In this document: piece after piece, positions 43,966 through 52,949 of the stretch | Numbering within the stretch: position 1 is the first letter of the stretch | Layout: every line of letters starts with the position of its first letter | Assembly: GCF_011038845.1 (NCBI RefSeq) | Contig: NZ_JAAKDW010000004.1 | Coordinates: 124,001 to 188,000, forward strand | DNA length: 64,000 bases | Direction: 5' to 3' | Origin: Enterococcus sp. ZJ1622 | GTDB taxonomy: Bacteria; Bacillota; Bacilli; Lactobacillales; Enterococcaceae | Made by a program: the position numbers and the translations under genes | The notes under the pieces: generated by a model | The model's database searches: none | Told to the model about the DNA's origin: nothing | Seen by the model: only the letters and a program-made list of their open reading frames with translations

Positions 43966-44004
43966 AAAAAAAAGACGCTTCGCAAACTGAATCGCGAAAC
44001 GTCT
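43966..44004 (-). terminator. terminator of the SIR2 operon/repeat B
   Basis: On the minus strand AGACGTTTCGC pairs with GCGAAGCGTCT (11 bp, one G-T) and is followed by a run of T residues. It lies just after rpsI-like repeat B and would end transcription from the SIR2 operon. Confidence 0.75.
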
Positions 44005-44028
44005 GAAAATGTCGATATAGAAAATATA

Positions 44029-44074
44029 TTAACGTTTTGAGAATTGTAATGCTTTACGGTCTTTTTTAAGACCT
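44029..44074 (-). repeat. rpsI 3'-end-like repeat, copy B (att-site candidate)
   Basis: On the minus strand this encodes GLKKDRKALQFSKR plus stop, against [14 protein letters not shown] plus stop for the real rpsI. The bases TTAACGTTTTGAGAATTG are identical. The preceding codons (DTEL) differ from rpsI but resemble copy C (TEL), so B and C share an origin. Confidence 0.8.
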
Positions 44075-44324
44075 AATTCTGTATCAAACAATTTTAAAGA
44101 ATTGAAATTTCCTTTAGTAATAATAGATTAAGCAATATTTCAACAAGTATTGTTTTAATAGATTTTAGCACATTTTAAAGCTCTCGTACCTCAAGGCGTA
44201 TCCAAAAATCCACGTGGATCAGAACAAGACTACTTCTATAGCTATTCTTCAATCTTTAAAGTCTAGTTTATTTTGTTTACTGCTCTTTTTATTACTGGTT
44301 TATTATATAGTTTTCTTAAATGAA

Positions 44325-45539
44325 TCAATCAAATATATTGCCACACAAAAAATTGAAAAGAAAATTATATTGAGCTTTCACATCATAACTATCTTCATTT
44401 TTTGTATCAGTAACTATATTGATAAATTTAACATTATTACTATCCAAAACCTTTTTTTCAGTAGAGGCATCACCATTTATTAAAACCATATAGTTAGTTC
44501 CATATCCACTATTTGAATCACTTATGCTTTTTAGCTCTTTAGAAAAATAATTGTCACTCATTGAAAACCCTAAAAATAACATTGAATATTTACTTATCAA
44601 ACCAGTTAATATTCTTCTATTTTTTTCTTTAGAATATAGCCTTTCATAATCCTCAGTAGTTACGATCATGGAATCCAGTTGACTTATATCACCATGTAAA
44701 TGAAATATATACTTCTGGTTTACCAGATTTTCAAACCCTTCAAAGTTCAAAATATTATTGGTTATATCATAACCCTTTTCTTTAAGTGTATTACACTGTT
44801 CTAAAGAATTATCATAATTAGTTGTTAAAATATATTCTGCGTCTAGATTTAATAAATTAGGTAGAATAGAATTAGCAATTTCTTCATTTGTCAATTTTTT
44901 AATAATCTGAGGCTTAATTATTCTACTCTTTAAGTCTTTTTCATCTTGTATTAAAGGATTAAACTCCAAAATACATTCTATTAATTTATCTATATCACCA
45001 TCTTCATACCTTTTGTCAAATATAGCAACATATTTTTCAGGTATATCATCACGAGCATAAAGAAATAGTTCTTTCCATAATGGAAATCCCAATGTCTTAC
45101 TTACCCCTGCTCCAACAAAAGGAATTACCCTATGCATATTATTTCTTAAATCTCGTATAACTATATCTGAACCATTTTTAAAATAGCTATCCATCAATTT
45201 CATATTATAGTTTCTTAGTTCTTTTTTAAAATTTATCTTGAACATATTGTAGTATTCATGCTCTTCGATTTTTTGTTTACAGTACTCACAATTTTCCTGT
45301 AAAACTATTGCTGAATGAAATTCATCAGAACATTCATATTGAATAGATTGTTGGATAAACCCTTCATCTATTAATTCTGAAAATAGTTGTTCTGCTTCGT
45401 ATGTATTTAAATACTCACGAAAATAATTCAAAAATTGTTCTCTTTGACTTACACCTTGAATGTTAATTGCAATTGTATTGAGAGACAAATATGTCTGCTC
45501 ATTCCTGATTAAGTATTTTTCTAATAGTTTGCTTAACAT
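44325..45539 (-). CDS. SIR2-like NADase domain protein (defence effector candidate)
   Basis: A 404-aa protein. Residues 1-135 are a helical region of unknown type with a C-x2-C (CEYC, ~84-87). Residues ~137-400 are a SIR2 domain: NAD-binding PFVGAGVS (140-147), TTNYD (239-243), catalytic-His motif FHLHGD (279-284; His 282 by analogy) and the C-terminal SMLFLGFSMSDN. The zinc-binding Cys set of deacetylase sirtuins is absent, as in bacterial SIR2 NADases that kill infected cells by NAD+ depletion (Thoeris ThsA, DSR). The start overlaps the preceding gene by 41 bases. It is the last gene of a three-gene unit between rpsI-like repeats. Effector role is inference. Confidence 0.82.
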   Translation of the reverse strand: MLSKLLEKYLIRNEQTYLSLNTIAINIQGVSQREQFLNYFREYLNTYEAEQLFSELIDEGFIQQSIQYECSDEFHSAIVLQENCEYCKQKIEEHEYYNMFKINFKKELRNYNMKLMDSYFKNGSDIVIRDLRNNMHRVIPFVGAGVSKTLGFPLWKELFLYARDDIPEKYVAIFDKRYEDGDIDKLIECILEFNPLIQDEKDLKSRIIKPQIIKKLTNEEIANSILPNLLNLDAEYILTTNYDNSLEQCNTLKEKGYDITNNILNFEGFENLVNQKYIFHLHGDISQLDSMIVTTEDYERLYSKEKNRRILTGLISKYSMLFLGFSMSDNYFSKELKSISDSNSGYGTNYMVLINGDASTEKKVLDSNNVKFINIVTDTKNEDSYDVKAQYNFLFNFLCGNIFD

Positions 45540-46806
45540 ACGTAGTCATTCCCTTATTTTTATTAACAGAGTTATTCATGGTTATTAATAAATATTTCTT
45601 ATTAACAGTTATCGTTGTTTGACTAACATCTTTTTCGTCTTTGCCACCAAAAAATTTTTGATCAAACCATGCTATTGTAACCTCTTCTAATTTTTTTGCA
45701 TTATCTATATCTGTATTTAAGCTATAAAATACATCTTCAAAAACTAAAGGTATTTCCTTTCCTCTAGTCTTTGCTTTTCCTTTAGACAATTCCTGTCCAG
45801 TAAAACTTATTTTAGTTGGATAACAATACATACCTTTTTCGATAGCTTTATTTTTCAAGTCATTCTCTGTATACCCCTTAGTAATATACTGCCCCAAATA
45901 TGTATCAAAAATTTTATTGTATACGTTTTCCTTAGTCTTTCTATCTACTTTTATAGAATCATTCATCTTTCTTAGTTGGTTAAATGTTCGTGTAATTTGT
46001 CCGGTAAGTGTAGATCCAATACCTACTTCTAAATCCTTAGAATAGTCTTCTATCATGCACTGATTCAATTTTTTACAAAAAAGAAATATTTTTTCTCTTT
46101 CGCTCTGATAGATTAGGTTTCTCTGGATAAATGTTACTTTTAAACAAGAACTTAAAAATCTTTTGAGTAAAACAAAAAAGGCTTTTGCACCAGAAACTGT
46201 CTCTTTATTGTAATTAGATAGTTCAAAACTACCAAGCGTACCATTAATATAAAAAGAAACATCATTATTATTTCTATTGATAATAATTGAACACATTCTA
46301 TGTTCCCGATCTTTTTTAGTTTCATATTGAACGATACATAATATCCTTATTGTATCTGCATCATATTCAAGTAGAGGAAAAAACAACTTATTGCTCTTTG
46401 TAGTTACAGCGTAATCTAATAAATTAAATCCACTTTTTTTCATCAATTCAAATTGATCAATTCCGACTAAATCTTTATTTATATTGTTAATTATGAACTC
46501 AAAAAAAATTTCTATATCTTTATCTAAAATATTACTAGTAATTTTGTCCAAAAAAATATTGCTACACGTAAATGTCATATTAGAAAATATTATGCCATTA
46601 AATTCACTAATAGAAATATTCTTTTCTTCACACATATAGCGAGCCCACCCAGTAATTGTCCTAATATCATCAAATTCTTCTTGATTAAAAGCTATAGAGT
46701 GAACTTCCAAATATTCAATACATGTTTTTTTTAATTCTTTCTCATTAATAATTTTTCTATATTTACTACTTCTATAGCTAAAAGTATTTTTATCAGTGAG
46801 TTCCAA
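45499..46806 (-). CDS. protein of unknown function in the SIR2 operon
   Basis: About 435 aa; I do not recognise the family. It is AT-rich and lacks signal peptide or membrane helices. Visible features are a mixed alpha/beta N-terminal half (RYMCEEKNISISEFNGIIF, LLEYDADTIRILCIVQYETKKDREHRMCSIIINRNNN) and a C-terminal part with KAKTRGKEIPLVFEDVFYS and VTIAWFDQKFFGG. The start is TTG 46806, with GGAGGA six bases upstream; the ATG at 46827 precedes that ribosome site. It overlaps the SIR2 gene by 41 bases, which indicates translational coupling, so the two proteins probably work together, perhaps as sensor and effector. Confidence 0.6.
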   Translation of the reverse strand: MELTDKNTFSYRSSKYRKIINEKELKKTCIEYLEVHSIAFNQEEFDDIRTITGWARYMCEEKNISISEFNGIIFSNMTFTCSNIFLDKITSNILDKDIEIFFEFIINNINKDLVGIDQFELMKKSGFNLLDYAVTTKSNKLFFPLLEYDADTIRILCIVQYETKKDREHRMCSIIINRNNNDVSFYINGTLGSFELSNYNKETVSGAKAFFVLLKRFLSSCLKVTFIQRNLIYQSEREKIFLFCKKLNQCMIEDYSKDLEVGIGSTLTGQITRTFNQLRKMNDSIKVDRKTKENVYNKIFDTYLGQYITKGYTENDLKNKAIEKGMYCYPTKISFTGQELSKGKAKTRGKEIPLVFEDVFYSLNTDIDNAKKLEEVTIAWFDQKFFGGKDEKDVSQTTITVNKKYLLITMNNSVNKNKGMTTYVKQTIRKILNQE

Positions 46807-46905
46807 TTTAATTCCTCCATTCCACATAAATCAATTTTTCAAAAAATATTTTTTCCCTATTAAAATAAGATTACTATATTTTAAATACAGTATACATTAA
46901 TAAAA

Positions 46906-48501
46906 CTAATTAGTTCTATTTTTCCATTCATCAAGAGTTGGAATTCCTTTCTCTATCAATTTCTTAATTACTAAATAAATAATATTTGATGAATAACTTT
47001 TATCAACATAAAAAGATGATGCACGAGAAATTTGCATCTCAACTCTTTCTCCAACATCTTCTGTTCCAACTCGTTCAGAGTCCTTTAAAATTGCTAGATA
47101 ATCTACTAAATCTTTACTTGTTGCAAACAAACATTCAACATTGCCATCATATATCACTACCCCATACGGTATAAGATAATAATATCTAGCCATGTGAAGT
47201 GTTATATCTATATTATCATCAAATTTTTGACATTCAAGTTTCTCAACATACTCCGAATAATTAGTAACGACGTTATGGCTTATACTAATTTTCTCAAAAG
47301 TAACTTGGTTCCAATCTGGAATAATTATATTAAACCAATTTTTTTCTTTGATAACGTTCATAAAGAACAATTTCGTTTGTATATTTAATTCTAATTGATT
47401 TGGATAATCATAGTTCTTAATTTCCCAACCTTCCTGCTCGTACTTAATAATCATTTTGTCTACTAGTACGATGATAAACCTAATTTCATGATATCGATAG
47501 TTGCCAATTGTTCCAGTTGTTCTCGCATTGTCAGCATCTCTTATTGATTTATATAATAGTGCATAGACTTGTGACGGGGTATACAACTTAAGCCATCCAT
47601 CAAATGCATTATAAAGCATCTTTTCTTTTTCTTCGTTATCCAATTCTTTAGAAAATCCCAATTTTTTCATTTCAAATTTAAATATCTTAAGTAGCTCTTG
47701 AATAACATAACTCTTCCACAAATGAATATATTCCCTAGAATTTTCTATCTCGATATCGTCTAAATACTTTAGTTTTTCAAACAATTCCTTTCTGCTATAA
47801 TATTCGTTTGTTATATTTAAGGAAAACAATGTTTCATCCACTTTATAAGAAAAACTTGTATCAGTAATGTTCGAAAAGACTTCTATGGGTGTTTGTTCAG
47901 AGACTTTCAATATATCTTTATCAATTAAGTCCCTAAGAGTCTCCATTGTAAACCCATTTATTGATCCCTTATACGTTTTATATTGTGGTACTAAGCAATT
48001 AAATTCTAAATTGCTAATTTGAAGTAACGCTGCAATATTTACTCTGTCAAAAACTTTAATATCTTGAAATTCAATTTCACTATCTAGATAAATATCATTG
48101 ATAATAGTTGAAATTCTCTTTTTTTCATTTTCTTTTTTTAGTTGACAATTGTTACAACTACAAAGCTTACTACCTTTATAATATTCAATATGACCACATT
48201 TATTGCAGTGAAGATCTGGAGAAAAATATTTTAAGCTAGATTTACTCGGCAATTTTGCAATTAGATGTAAATCATCATAAGGACATTTTTCTTTTGTATA
48301 GAAAAACGGTAGATACGTGGAGAATTTAGAAACCTTATCAATTTTAAGTCCAAATTTATCAATTATTTTAGTTACTGATAATTTTCCTGTATAATAAAGC
48401 TCAATTATCTCTATTATAGTTTCTGATTCTATACCGGCAAAAGGATGGCCTTTTTCTTGAACTTGTACTAATTTACAATTCTTTATATCTTCATATTCCA
48501 A
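46906..48501 (-). CDS. zinc-ribbon/HTH-like protein of unknown function in the SIR2 operon
   Basis: About 531 aa; not a family I recognise. Residues ~24-60 look like an HTH (IIEIIELYYTGKLSVTKIIDKFGLKIDKV). Residues ~73-122 contain CPYDD...HCNKCGHIEYY...CSCNNC, a cysteine-rich zinc-ribbon-like set. The remaining ~400 residues are mixed helical with no known motif. The start is TTG with AAGGGG seven bases upstream. It is the first gene of the unit, and its upstream region (48502-48764) lies between it and the rpsI terminators. The HTH plus zinc ribbon could recognise nucleic acid, making it the likely sensor or regulator; this is inference. Confidence 0.55.
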   Translation of the reverse strand: MEYEDIKNCKLVQVQEKGHPFAGIESETIIEIIELYYTGKLSVTKIIDKFGLKIDKVSKFSTYLPFFYTKEKCPYDDLHLIAKLPSKSSLKYFSPDLHCNKCGHIEYYKGSKLCSCNNCQLKKENEKKRISTIINDIYLDSEIEFQDIKVFDRVNIAALLQISNLEFNCLVPQYKTYKGSINGFTMETLRDLIDKDILKVSEQTPIEVFSNITDTSFSYKVDETLFSLNITNEYYSRKELFEKLKYLDDIEIENSREYIHLWKSYVIQELLKIFKFEMKKLGFSKELDNEEKEKMLYNAFDGWLKLYTPSQVYALLYKSIRDADNARTTGTIGNYRYHEIRFIIVLVDKMIIKYEQEGWEIKNYDYPNQLELNIQTKLFFMNVIKEKNWFNIIIPDWNQVTFEKISISHNVVTNYSEYVEKLECQKFDDNIDITLHMARYYYLIPYGVVIYDGNVECLFATSKDLVDYLAILKDSERVGTEDVGERVEMQISRASSFYVDKSYSSNIIYLVIKKLIEKGIPTLDEWKNRTN

Positions 48502-48764
48502 ATTAAACCCCTTCTTTCAAATTATTCTCACATTCTTAACGTAATAATTTAATCACCCACAATTATTATAAATACCTACAATAAAGATACCATTTTTTAT
48601 ATGTGAAAAAAATAAAATTAAAATATTTAACAAATAAATTGTTCCCATAATTCATATTAGCTCTTATATTTTTGATTTAATTCAATACTAAATATACTAT
48701 TTTAAATTGATTTCAATAACTATGTAACTTAGTAATAACTTTTTATATGTAACCACTACAAAAA
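48502..48764. other. AT-rich intergenic region before the SIR2 operon
   Basis: No reading frame is supported. It must hold the promoter for the minus-strand operon. AT content is too high to choose one promoter with confidence. Confidence 0.4.
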
Positions 48765-48790
48765 GACACTTTCCAAAACTGGAAAGTGTC
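48765..48790 (-). terminator. second terminator downstream of rpsI
   Basis: GACACTTTCCA and TGGAAAGTGTC form an 11-bp stem with a four-base loop; TTTTTG follows on the minus strand. It lies 110 bases past the rpsI stop, so it shields the island from rpsI readthrough. Confidence 0.8.
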
Positions 48791-48853
48791 TGGAAATTTA
48801 AGATCAAGGTTACTGGACGCAACATTTGCCCAGTACAATTTCTCATAACACAC

Positions 48854-48881
48854 AAAAAAACACCTTCCAAATAGAAGGTGT
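48854..48881 (-). terminator. rpsI terminator
   Basis: On the minus strand CACCTTC and GAAGGTG form a stem with a six-base loop, followed by seven T residues, 18 bases after the rpsI stop. A near-copy is at 31921-31947. Confidence 0.8.
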
Positions 48882-48898
48882 GTTTTGCTCGAACGATA

Positions 48899-49291
48899 TT
48901 AACGTTTTGAGAATTGTGATGCTTTACGAGCTTTTTTAAGACCTGGTTTTTTACGTTCGACCATACGTGCGTCACGTGTAAGCAAGCCAGCACGTTTAAG
49001 CGCTAAACGGAAGTCAGGATCAACTTCTAGCAATGCACGAGCGATACCATGACGGATAGCTCCTGATTGTCCAGCGTAGCCTCCACCGTTTACGTTAACA
49101 AATACATCATAAGCGCCTTTTGTTTCAGTAACAGCGAAAGGTTGATTGATAACTTCACGCAAGTCAGCATGTGGGATGTATTCTTCAACATCTTTTTTAT
49201 TTACAGTAATTTTACCAGTTCCTGGTACTAGACGTACGCGAGCAACTGCGTTTTTACGACGGCCTGTGCCGATATATTGAACTTGTGCCAA
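48899..49291 (-). CDS. rpsI: 30S ribosomal protein S9
   Basis: A 130-aa S9, full length, with the start [23 protein letters not shown], the [14 protein letters not shown] motif and the C-terminal [12 protein letters not shown] that reaches tRNA in the P site. Its 3' end is the sequence found again, in altered form, at 43803-43852 and 44029-44074, which marks it as the integration target of the neighbouring island. The reading frame here is intact. It is cotranscribed with rplM, 15 bases apart. Base composition is richer in GC than the island. Confidence 0.97.
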   Translation of the reverse strand: MAQVQYIGTGRRKNAVARVRLVPGTGKITVNKKDVEEYIPHADLREVINQPFAVTETKGAYDVFVNVNGGGYAGQSGAIRHGIARALLEVDPDFRLALKRAGLLTRDARMVERKKPGLKKARKASQFSKR

Positions 49292-49306
49292 TGAAATTCC
49301 CTCCTA

Positions 49307-49750
49307 TTAGATTAAGTTTGTGATGTCTAAAACTTCTGGTTGTTGTGCTGCATGTGGATGTTCTGCTCCACCGTATACATTCAATTTTGTAAATTGTTTG
49401 CGGCCTAAAGTGTTTTTAGGAAGCATACCTTTTACAGAAGTTTCGATCAAACGACGAGAATTTTTAGCACGCAATTCACCAGCAGTGATTGATTTCAATC
49501 CTCCTGGGTAGTTGCTGTGACGGTAATAAATTTTATCAGTCGCTTTTTTACCTGTTAATTTCACTTTGTCTGCATTGATGACGATAACGAAATCGCCAGT
49601 ATCCAAATGAGGTGTGAAAGTTGGTTTATTTTTACCACGTAGTACAGATGCAACAACTGTTGAAAGACGTCCCAATGGAACATCAGTTGCGTCTACTACA
49701 TACCATTTACGTTCTACTTCGCCTGGTTTGGCCATATATGTTGTACGCAC
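49307..49750 (-). CDS. rplM: 50S ribosomal protein L13
   Basis: About 147 aa, full length, beginning [29 protein letters not shown] and ending [15 protein letters not shown]. The start is GTG 49750, with GGAGGA upstream; the longer frame to 49831 is leader. L13 organises the early 50S assembly and is encoded with S9 as an operon in most bacteria. Confidence 0.96.
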   Translation of the reverse strand: MRTTYMAKPGEVERKWYVVDATDVPLGRLSTVVASVLRGKNKPTFTPHLDTGDFVIVINADKVKLTGKKATDKIYYRHSNYPGGLKSITAGELRAKNSRRLIETSVKGMLPKNTLGRKQFTKLNVYGGAEHPHAAQQPEVLDITNLI

Positions 49751-49860
49751 GTTAGTTTCCTCCAATTTAAGTTCTGATGTTTGACATACACTTCGAGTTT
49801 CCGGGGCTCTTTGTGGGGCAAACAATACCATTTAACATATTACCTGCTAATCCGGTCAAT
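49751..49860 (-). promoter_or_regulatory. probable L13 leader (autoregulatory 5' UTR)
   Basis: The ~100 bases before rplM contain complementary GC-rich segments (GCCCC/GAGCCCCGG and flanking) in an otherwise AT-rich stretch. Firmicutes carry a known structured L13 leader at this place. I did not fold it, so the match is by position and composition. Confidence 0.45.
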
Positions 49861-49948
49861 GTCAACGTTTTTCTGATCGGTTGAAAAAATTATATGAAAC
49901 TTTACTTTTTTGCTTTCTTTTTTTACAAAAGGGTCGTTTTATAATATA

Positions 49949-49983
49949 AAAAACCGCGAAACAATGCTGTTCCGCAGTTTTTT
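49949..49983 (-). terminator. dps terminator
   Basis: On the minus strand AAACTGCGGAACA pairs with TTGTTTCGCGGTTT and is followed by a T-run, 27 bases past the dps stop. Confidence 0.8.
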
Positions 49984-50009
49984 CTACATATTAACGATAC
50001 GTTTCGCGC

Positions 50010-50477
50010 TTATGCGTCGATTTCTGGCGCTTTGCCCAAATGAGCTTGGATCATCCAGATACGTTTTTCTGTTGCTGTTTTGAATTCGATGAAGATATCT
50101 TGCGTTGGGTCGTCGCCTTCTTCGCCAGAAACTTCGATCCCTTTTTGGTAAAGGTCTGCTAGATAGCGATACCCTGCAACTAATGTTTCTAGACGTTCTG
50201 GGATAGTACGATCCCAACGGCCGACTTCATCAGGGATTTTCGTGTTGTCTGCAAATTCGCGCAATGTAGAGTATGGTGAGCCATCTAATGTGATCAGACG
50301 TTCTGAGACTTCATCCAATTGCGCATTCAAGTCATCCATGAATTCGTCCATCATTGGGTGTAAAGTAAGGAAACCTGGTCCTCTCATGTACCAGTGTGTT
50401 TGATGTACGACAACAGACATTTGGCTAAGATCTGCAACTAGTTGATTTAATACTTCTTTGGTTTGTTGGAATTTCAT
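50010..50477 (-). CDS. dps: Dps-family ferritin-like DNA-protection protein
   Basis: About 155 aa. A four-helix Dps with the ferroxidase ligands in SVVVHQTHWYMRGPGFLTLHPMMDEFMDDLNAQLDEVSERLI (His, His, Asp, Glu at the usual spacing). Dps dodecamers oxidise and store iron and protect DNA from peroxide. ATG 50477 follows AGGAGGCAGTAAA; the longer frame to 50549 lies in the promoter. A Fur/PerR-like box is 78 bases upstream. It is a single-gene unit with its own terminator. Confidence 0.93.
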   Translation of the reverse strand: MKFQQTKEVLNQLVADLSQMSVVVHQTHWYMRGPGFLTLHPMMDEFMDDLNAQLDEVSERLITLDGSPYSTLREFADNTKIPDEVGRWDRTIPERLETLVAGYRYLADLYQKGIEVSGEEGDDPTQDIFIEFKTATEKRIWMIQAHLGKAPEIDA

Positions 50478-50554
50478 TTTACTGCCTCCTAACATATTTT
50501 TACACTTAAAATGATAGTAGACTTTCCTTAAAAAGTACACCAAAACCATTTACA

Positions 50555-50571
50555 TGAGAATGGTTTTCATT
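50555..50571 (-). promoter_or_regulatory. Fur/PerR-like box upstream of dps
   Basis: TGAGAATGGTTTTCATT is an imperfect inverted repeat close to the Fur/PerR family consensus (TGATAATNATTATCA-like). It is suitably placed before dps, a gene commonly in the PerR regulon. Confidence 0.45.
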
Positions 50572-50592
50572 CAGCGGACAGCCTATCGTTTT

Positions 50593-52134
50593 TCAGGTCA
50601 GCTCGTTTTCTGCCAGATCTTCTCTAAGCTGGGCAAATTGCTGGTAGCTATTTGCCAGAAGTTTTTGCGTCGAGACAAACAACGGATAGATTTTTTGATA
50701 GACGGCATGGTTCCCTTTTTGCACGGCGACTTGTTCCTCTAGCTGGATCAGTTCCTGTGCTTCGCTCAAATGAGTGATTTTCCCTTGGCTTTGCCACCCC
50801 AAGATCACAGCACCTAACGCAGATGCTTCTCTGACGGTCGGAAAAACTAAAGGATAACCTAGGACATCTGCCATCATCTGACGGAAAATCGGTGATTGCG
50901 CAAAACCGCCAGTCGCCCGGATCTCTGTCAGCTGTCCTTCTTGACAAATGCCGGATAAGATACGATCAAGGTTCAAACAGATCCCTTCCAAGACTGCACG
51001 CATCATCTCTTTTTCAGTATGTTGACGCTGTAAACCGATAAAACTACCGAAAGCTTCGGCATCCCACAATGGCGCCCGCTCTCCCAGCAAATACGGATGG
51101 AAGATCAGCCCATTTGCTCCAGGTGGGACAAACGCGATCTCAGAAAGGAGGGCATCGTACGGATTTTCTCCGCGTTTTTTCGCTTCTTGGACTACTTCTT
51201 GCAAAAACGTCTGACTTGCCCAATCGAAGATCCCTGCGCCATTACTCGTCGCACCACCTACGACCCAATGTGTTTGATCGAGTACATAACAAAAAGTCTC
51301 CATTTGCGGATGGAACTTCGGCTGAGCAGAAATGAACCGCAAAGCGCCACTTGTACCAACCGTCAGAGCAGCGATACTGTTGCCGAATGCTCCTAATCCG
51401 AGATTGGACAAAGGGCCATCTGCTCCGCCCAAAACAAATGATATATCATTTTCCAGCCCTAGTTTTCCTGCCATTTCTGTCCCTAATCCATTGAACGGAT
51501 AAGTCGACGGCAAAAGCTTAGGAAGCTGTTCCTGCTTGATATCCAGATTTCCTAGAACGGTTTCGTCCCACTGGAAGGTATGGATATTGAAATAACCTGT
51601 TCCGGAGGCTGTCCCGTAATCACAAACTAGTTCACCAAACAGCCGATAAAAAATATAGTCCTTTATCCCGACATAAAAAGCAGTCTGCTGGATCAATTCT
51701 GGTTTGCTTTTTTGCAGCCATTTGATCTTGCTGAAAGGCGTCATCGGATGGATCGGCGTTCCTGTTCGTTGGTAGAATTCCTGTCCGAGTACAGTATGTT
51801 TAAATGCCTCTGCTTCGTCTGCCGCACGATTGTCTGCCCATGTGAGCATCCGTGTCAGCGGCTCTTTGTTCGTATCTAATAAAATCAAGCTGTGCATCGC
51901 AGAAGAGAAGGAGATGAATTGGATCTTCGTCCCCTTCGGCAGTTTTTGACTGACTTCTTTGATGACGGTGCAGACCCCGTGAAAGATCAGTTCCTGATCT
52001 TGTTCTGCCATTCCTTGGGTTTCTTGTATCAGCGGATAACGAAAATAAGCAGAAGCCGCTTCTTTTGCTTCATCTGTGAAGGCAACAGCTTTTGTTTGTG
52101 TCGTTCCTATGTCTAGTCCGATTGAAACATTCAT
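50593..52134 (-). CDS. gntK: gluconokinase (FGGY family)
   Basis: A 513-aa FGGY carbohydrate kinase: N-terminal phosphate-binding SIGLDIGTTQTKAVAF, substrate-domain WADNRAADEA, GGADGPLSNLGLGAFG and GTSGALR in the second domain, and ATGGFAQSPIFRQMMADVLG near the C-terminus. The pattern is closest to Gram-positive gluconokinases, which phosphorylate gluconate to 6-phosphogluconate. No gluconate permease or dehydrogenase gene is adjacent, so other sugar acids or polyols cannot be excluded. It is a single gene, divergent from the prepilin peptidase gene. Confidence 0.85.
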   Translation of the reverse strand: MNVSIGLDIGTTQTKAVAFTDEAKEAASAYFRYPLIQETQGMAEQDQELIFHGVCTVIKEVSQKLPKGTKIQFISFSSAMHSLILLDTNKEPLTRMLTWADNRAADEAEAFKHTVLGQEFYQRTGTPIHPMTPFSKIKWLQKSKPELIQQTAFYVGIKDYIFYRLFGELVCDYGTASGTGYFNIHTFQWDETVLGNLDIKQEQLPKLLPSTYPFNGLGTEMAGKLGLENDISFVLGGADGPLSNLGLGAFGNSIAALTVGTSGALRFISAQPKFHPQMETFCYVLDQTHWVVGGATSNGAGIFDWASQTFLQEVVQEAKKRGENPYDALLSEIAFVPPGANGLIFHPYLLGERAPLWDAEAFGSFIGLQRQHTEKEMMRAVLEGICLNLDRILSGICQEGQLTEIRATGGFAQSPIFRQMMADVLGYPLVFPTVREASALGAVILGWQSQGKITHLSEAQELIQLEEQVAVQKGNHAVYQKIYPLFVSTQKLLANSYQQFAQLREDLAENELT

Positions 52135-52212
52135 TTTTTCACCTCAAATTAAATGATGTACATATTTTTTCGCATGTTTGCGTATCTTATTTTTGAAAGG
52201 AGGATTTTTCTT

Positions 52213-52917
52213 ATGCTACTTTATTTTATCATTGGCAGCTGTGTCGGGTCATTTTTATTTTTGACAGCACAGCGATTGCCACAAGGTCACTCTATTATTC
52301 ATCCTAGCTCTCATTGTGTCAATTGCAACCATTTTCTTTCTTGGTATGAGCTGATTCCGGTCCTATCGATCATCGTTCTAAGATTTCGCTGTCGGCATTG
52401 CCGCTGTCCTTTATCACCGCTTTATTTGGTGACAGAGATTTGTTTTGGCGGATTCTTCGTTTGGTTTTTCGTTTGGTTTCCCGAGAGAAGCTTCACTGTT
52501 CTGATCTGGCTGCTTTCTGCTTGGCTGCTTGCGCTGATGGATGTCCTTTATCTCTTGGTCGAAGCCAAGATCCTTTATGCTTCTTGGCTCGTTCTATGGC
52601 TTCTCTGGTGGGTCTCAGGCTGTTTCCAGTGGCAGAATATGCTTGTTGCAAGCATGATCGGTTGCCTTCTTGCATGTTGCTCTCGCGTTTATTTGGGTAC
52701 AGGGGATATCTTGCTACTGATCTGCTGGAGCGGTGGATTGCCGTTCGTTTCATTCGTCCAGCTGTTGTTCACGGCCAGTTTTTTCGGTGTGTGCTTCTTT
52801 TTAATCTATTCTCTTCGGTACAAAGAAAAATTGGAGAAACTGCCTTTTATCCCTTTTCTAAGCGTGGCTTTACTGATGATTTTGTCGCAGCAAAAAGAAC
52901 AGGTCTGTCTGTTCTGA
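52213..52917 (+). CDS. comC: prepilin peptidase (ComC/type IV leader peptidase family)
   Basis: About 234 aa with seven to eight membrane segments. The N-terminal domain has the paired motif CVNC...CRHC (zinc-type). The catalytic aspartates are in ALMD and GTGD, the TFPP motif. It processes ComG pseudopilins for the DNA-uptake apparatus. ATG 52213 follows GAAAGGAGGA; the frame extends upstream but without a ribosome site. It is a solitary gene, as comC usually is in Firmicutes. Confidence 0.9.
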   Translation: MLLYFIIGSCVGSFLFLTAQRLPQGHSIIHPSSHCVNCNHFLSWYELIPVLSIIVLRFRCRHCRCPLSPLYLVTEICFGGFFVWFFVWFPERSFTVLIWLLSAWLLALMDVLYLLVEAKILYASWLVLWLLWWVSGCFQWQNMLVASMIGCLLACCSRVYLGTGDILLLICWSGGLPFVSFVQLLFTASFFGVCFFLIYSLRYKEKLEKLPFIPFLSVALLMILSQQKEQVCLF

Positions 52918-52949
52918 CAGCCTGCTCTTTCAAATTCGATATTCGATTA

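Noticed and set aside
43803-44074. Partial rpsI copies as functional gene ends or a second S9 gene
   Set aside because: They cover only the last ~15 codons, lack starts, and copy C is frameshifted. They are repeats, not genes.
44190-44240. Plus-strand fragment reading VPQGVSKNPRGSEQD
   Set aside because: It looks protein-like but is too short, has no start, and I could not connect it to a family.
44214-44483. 89-aa hydrophobic frame on the plus strand
   Set aside because: It overlaps the 3' end of the SIR2 gene on the opposite strand, and its hydrophobicity comes from AT-rich antisense codons. No ribosome site was seen.
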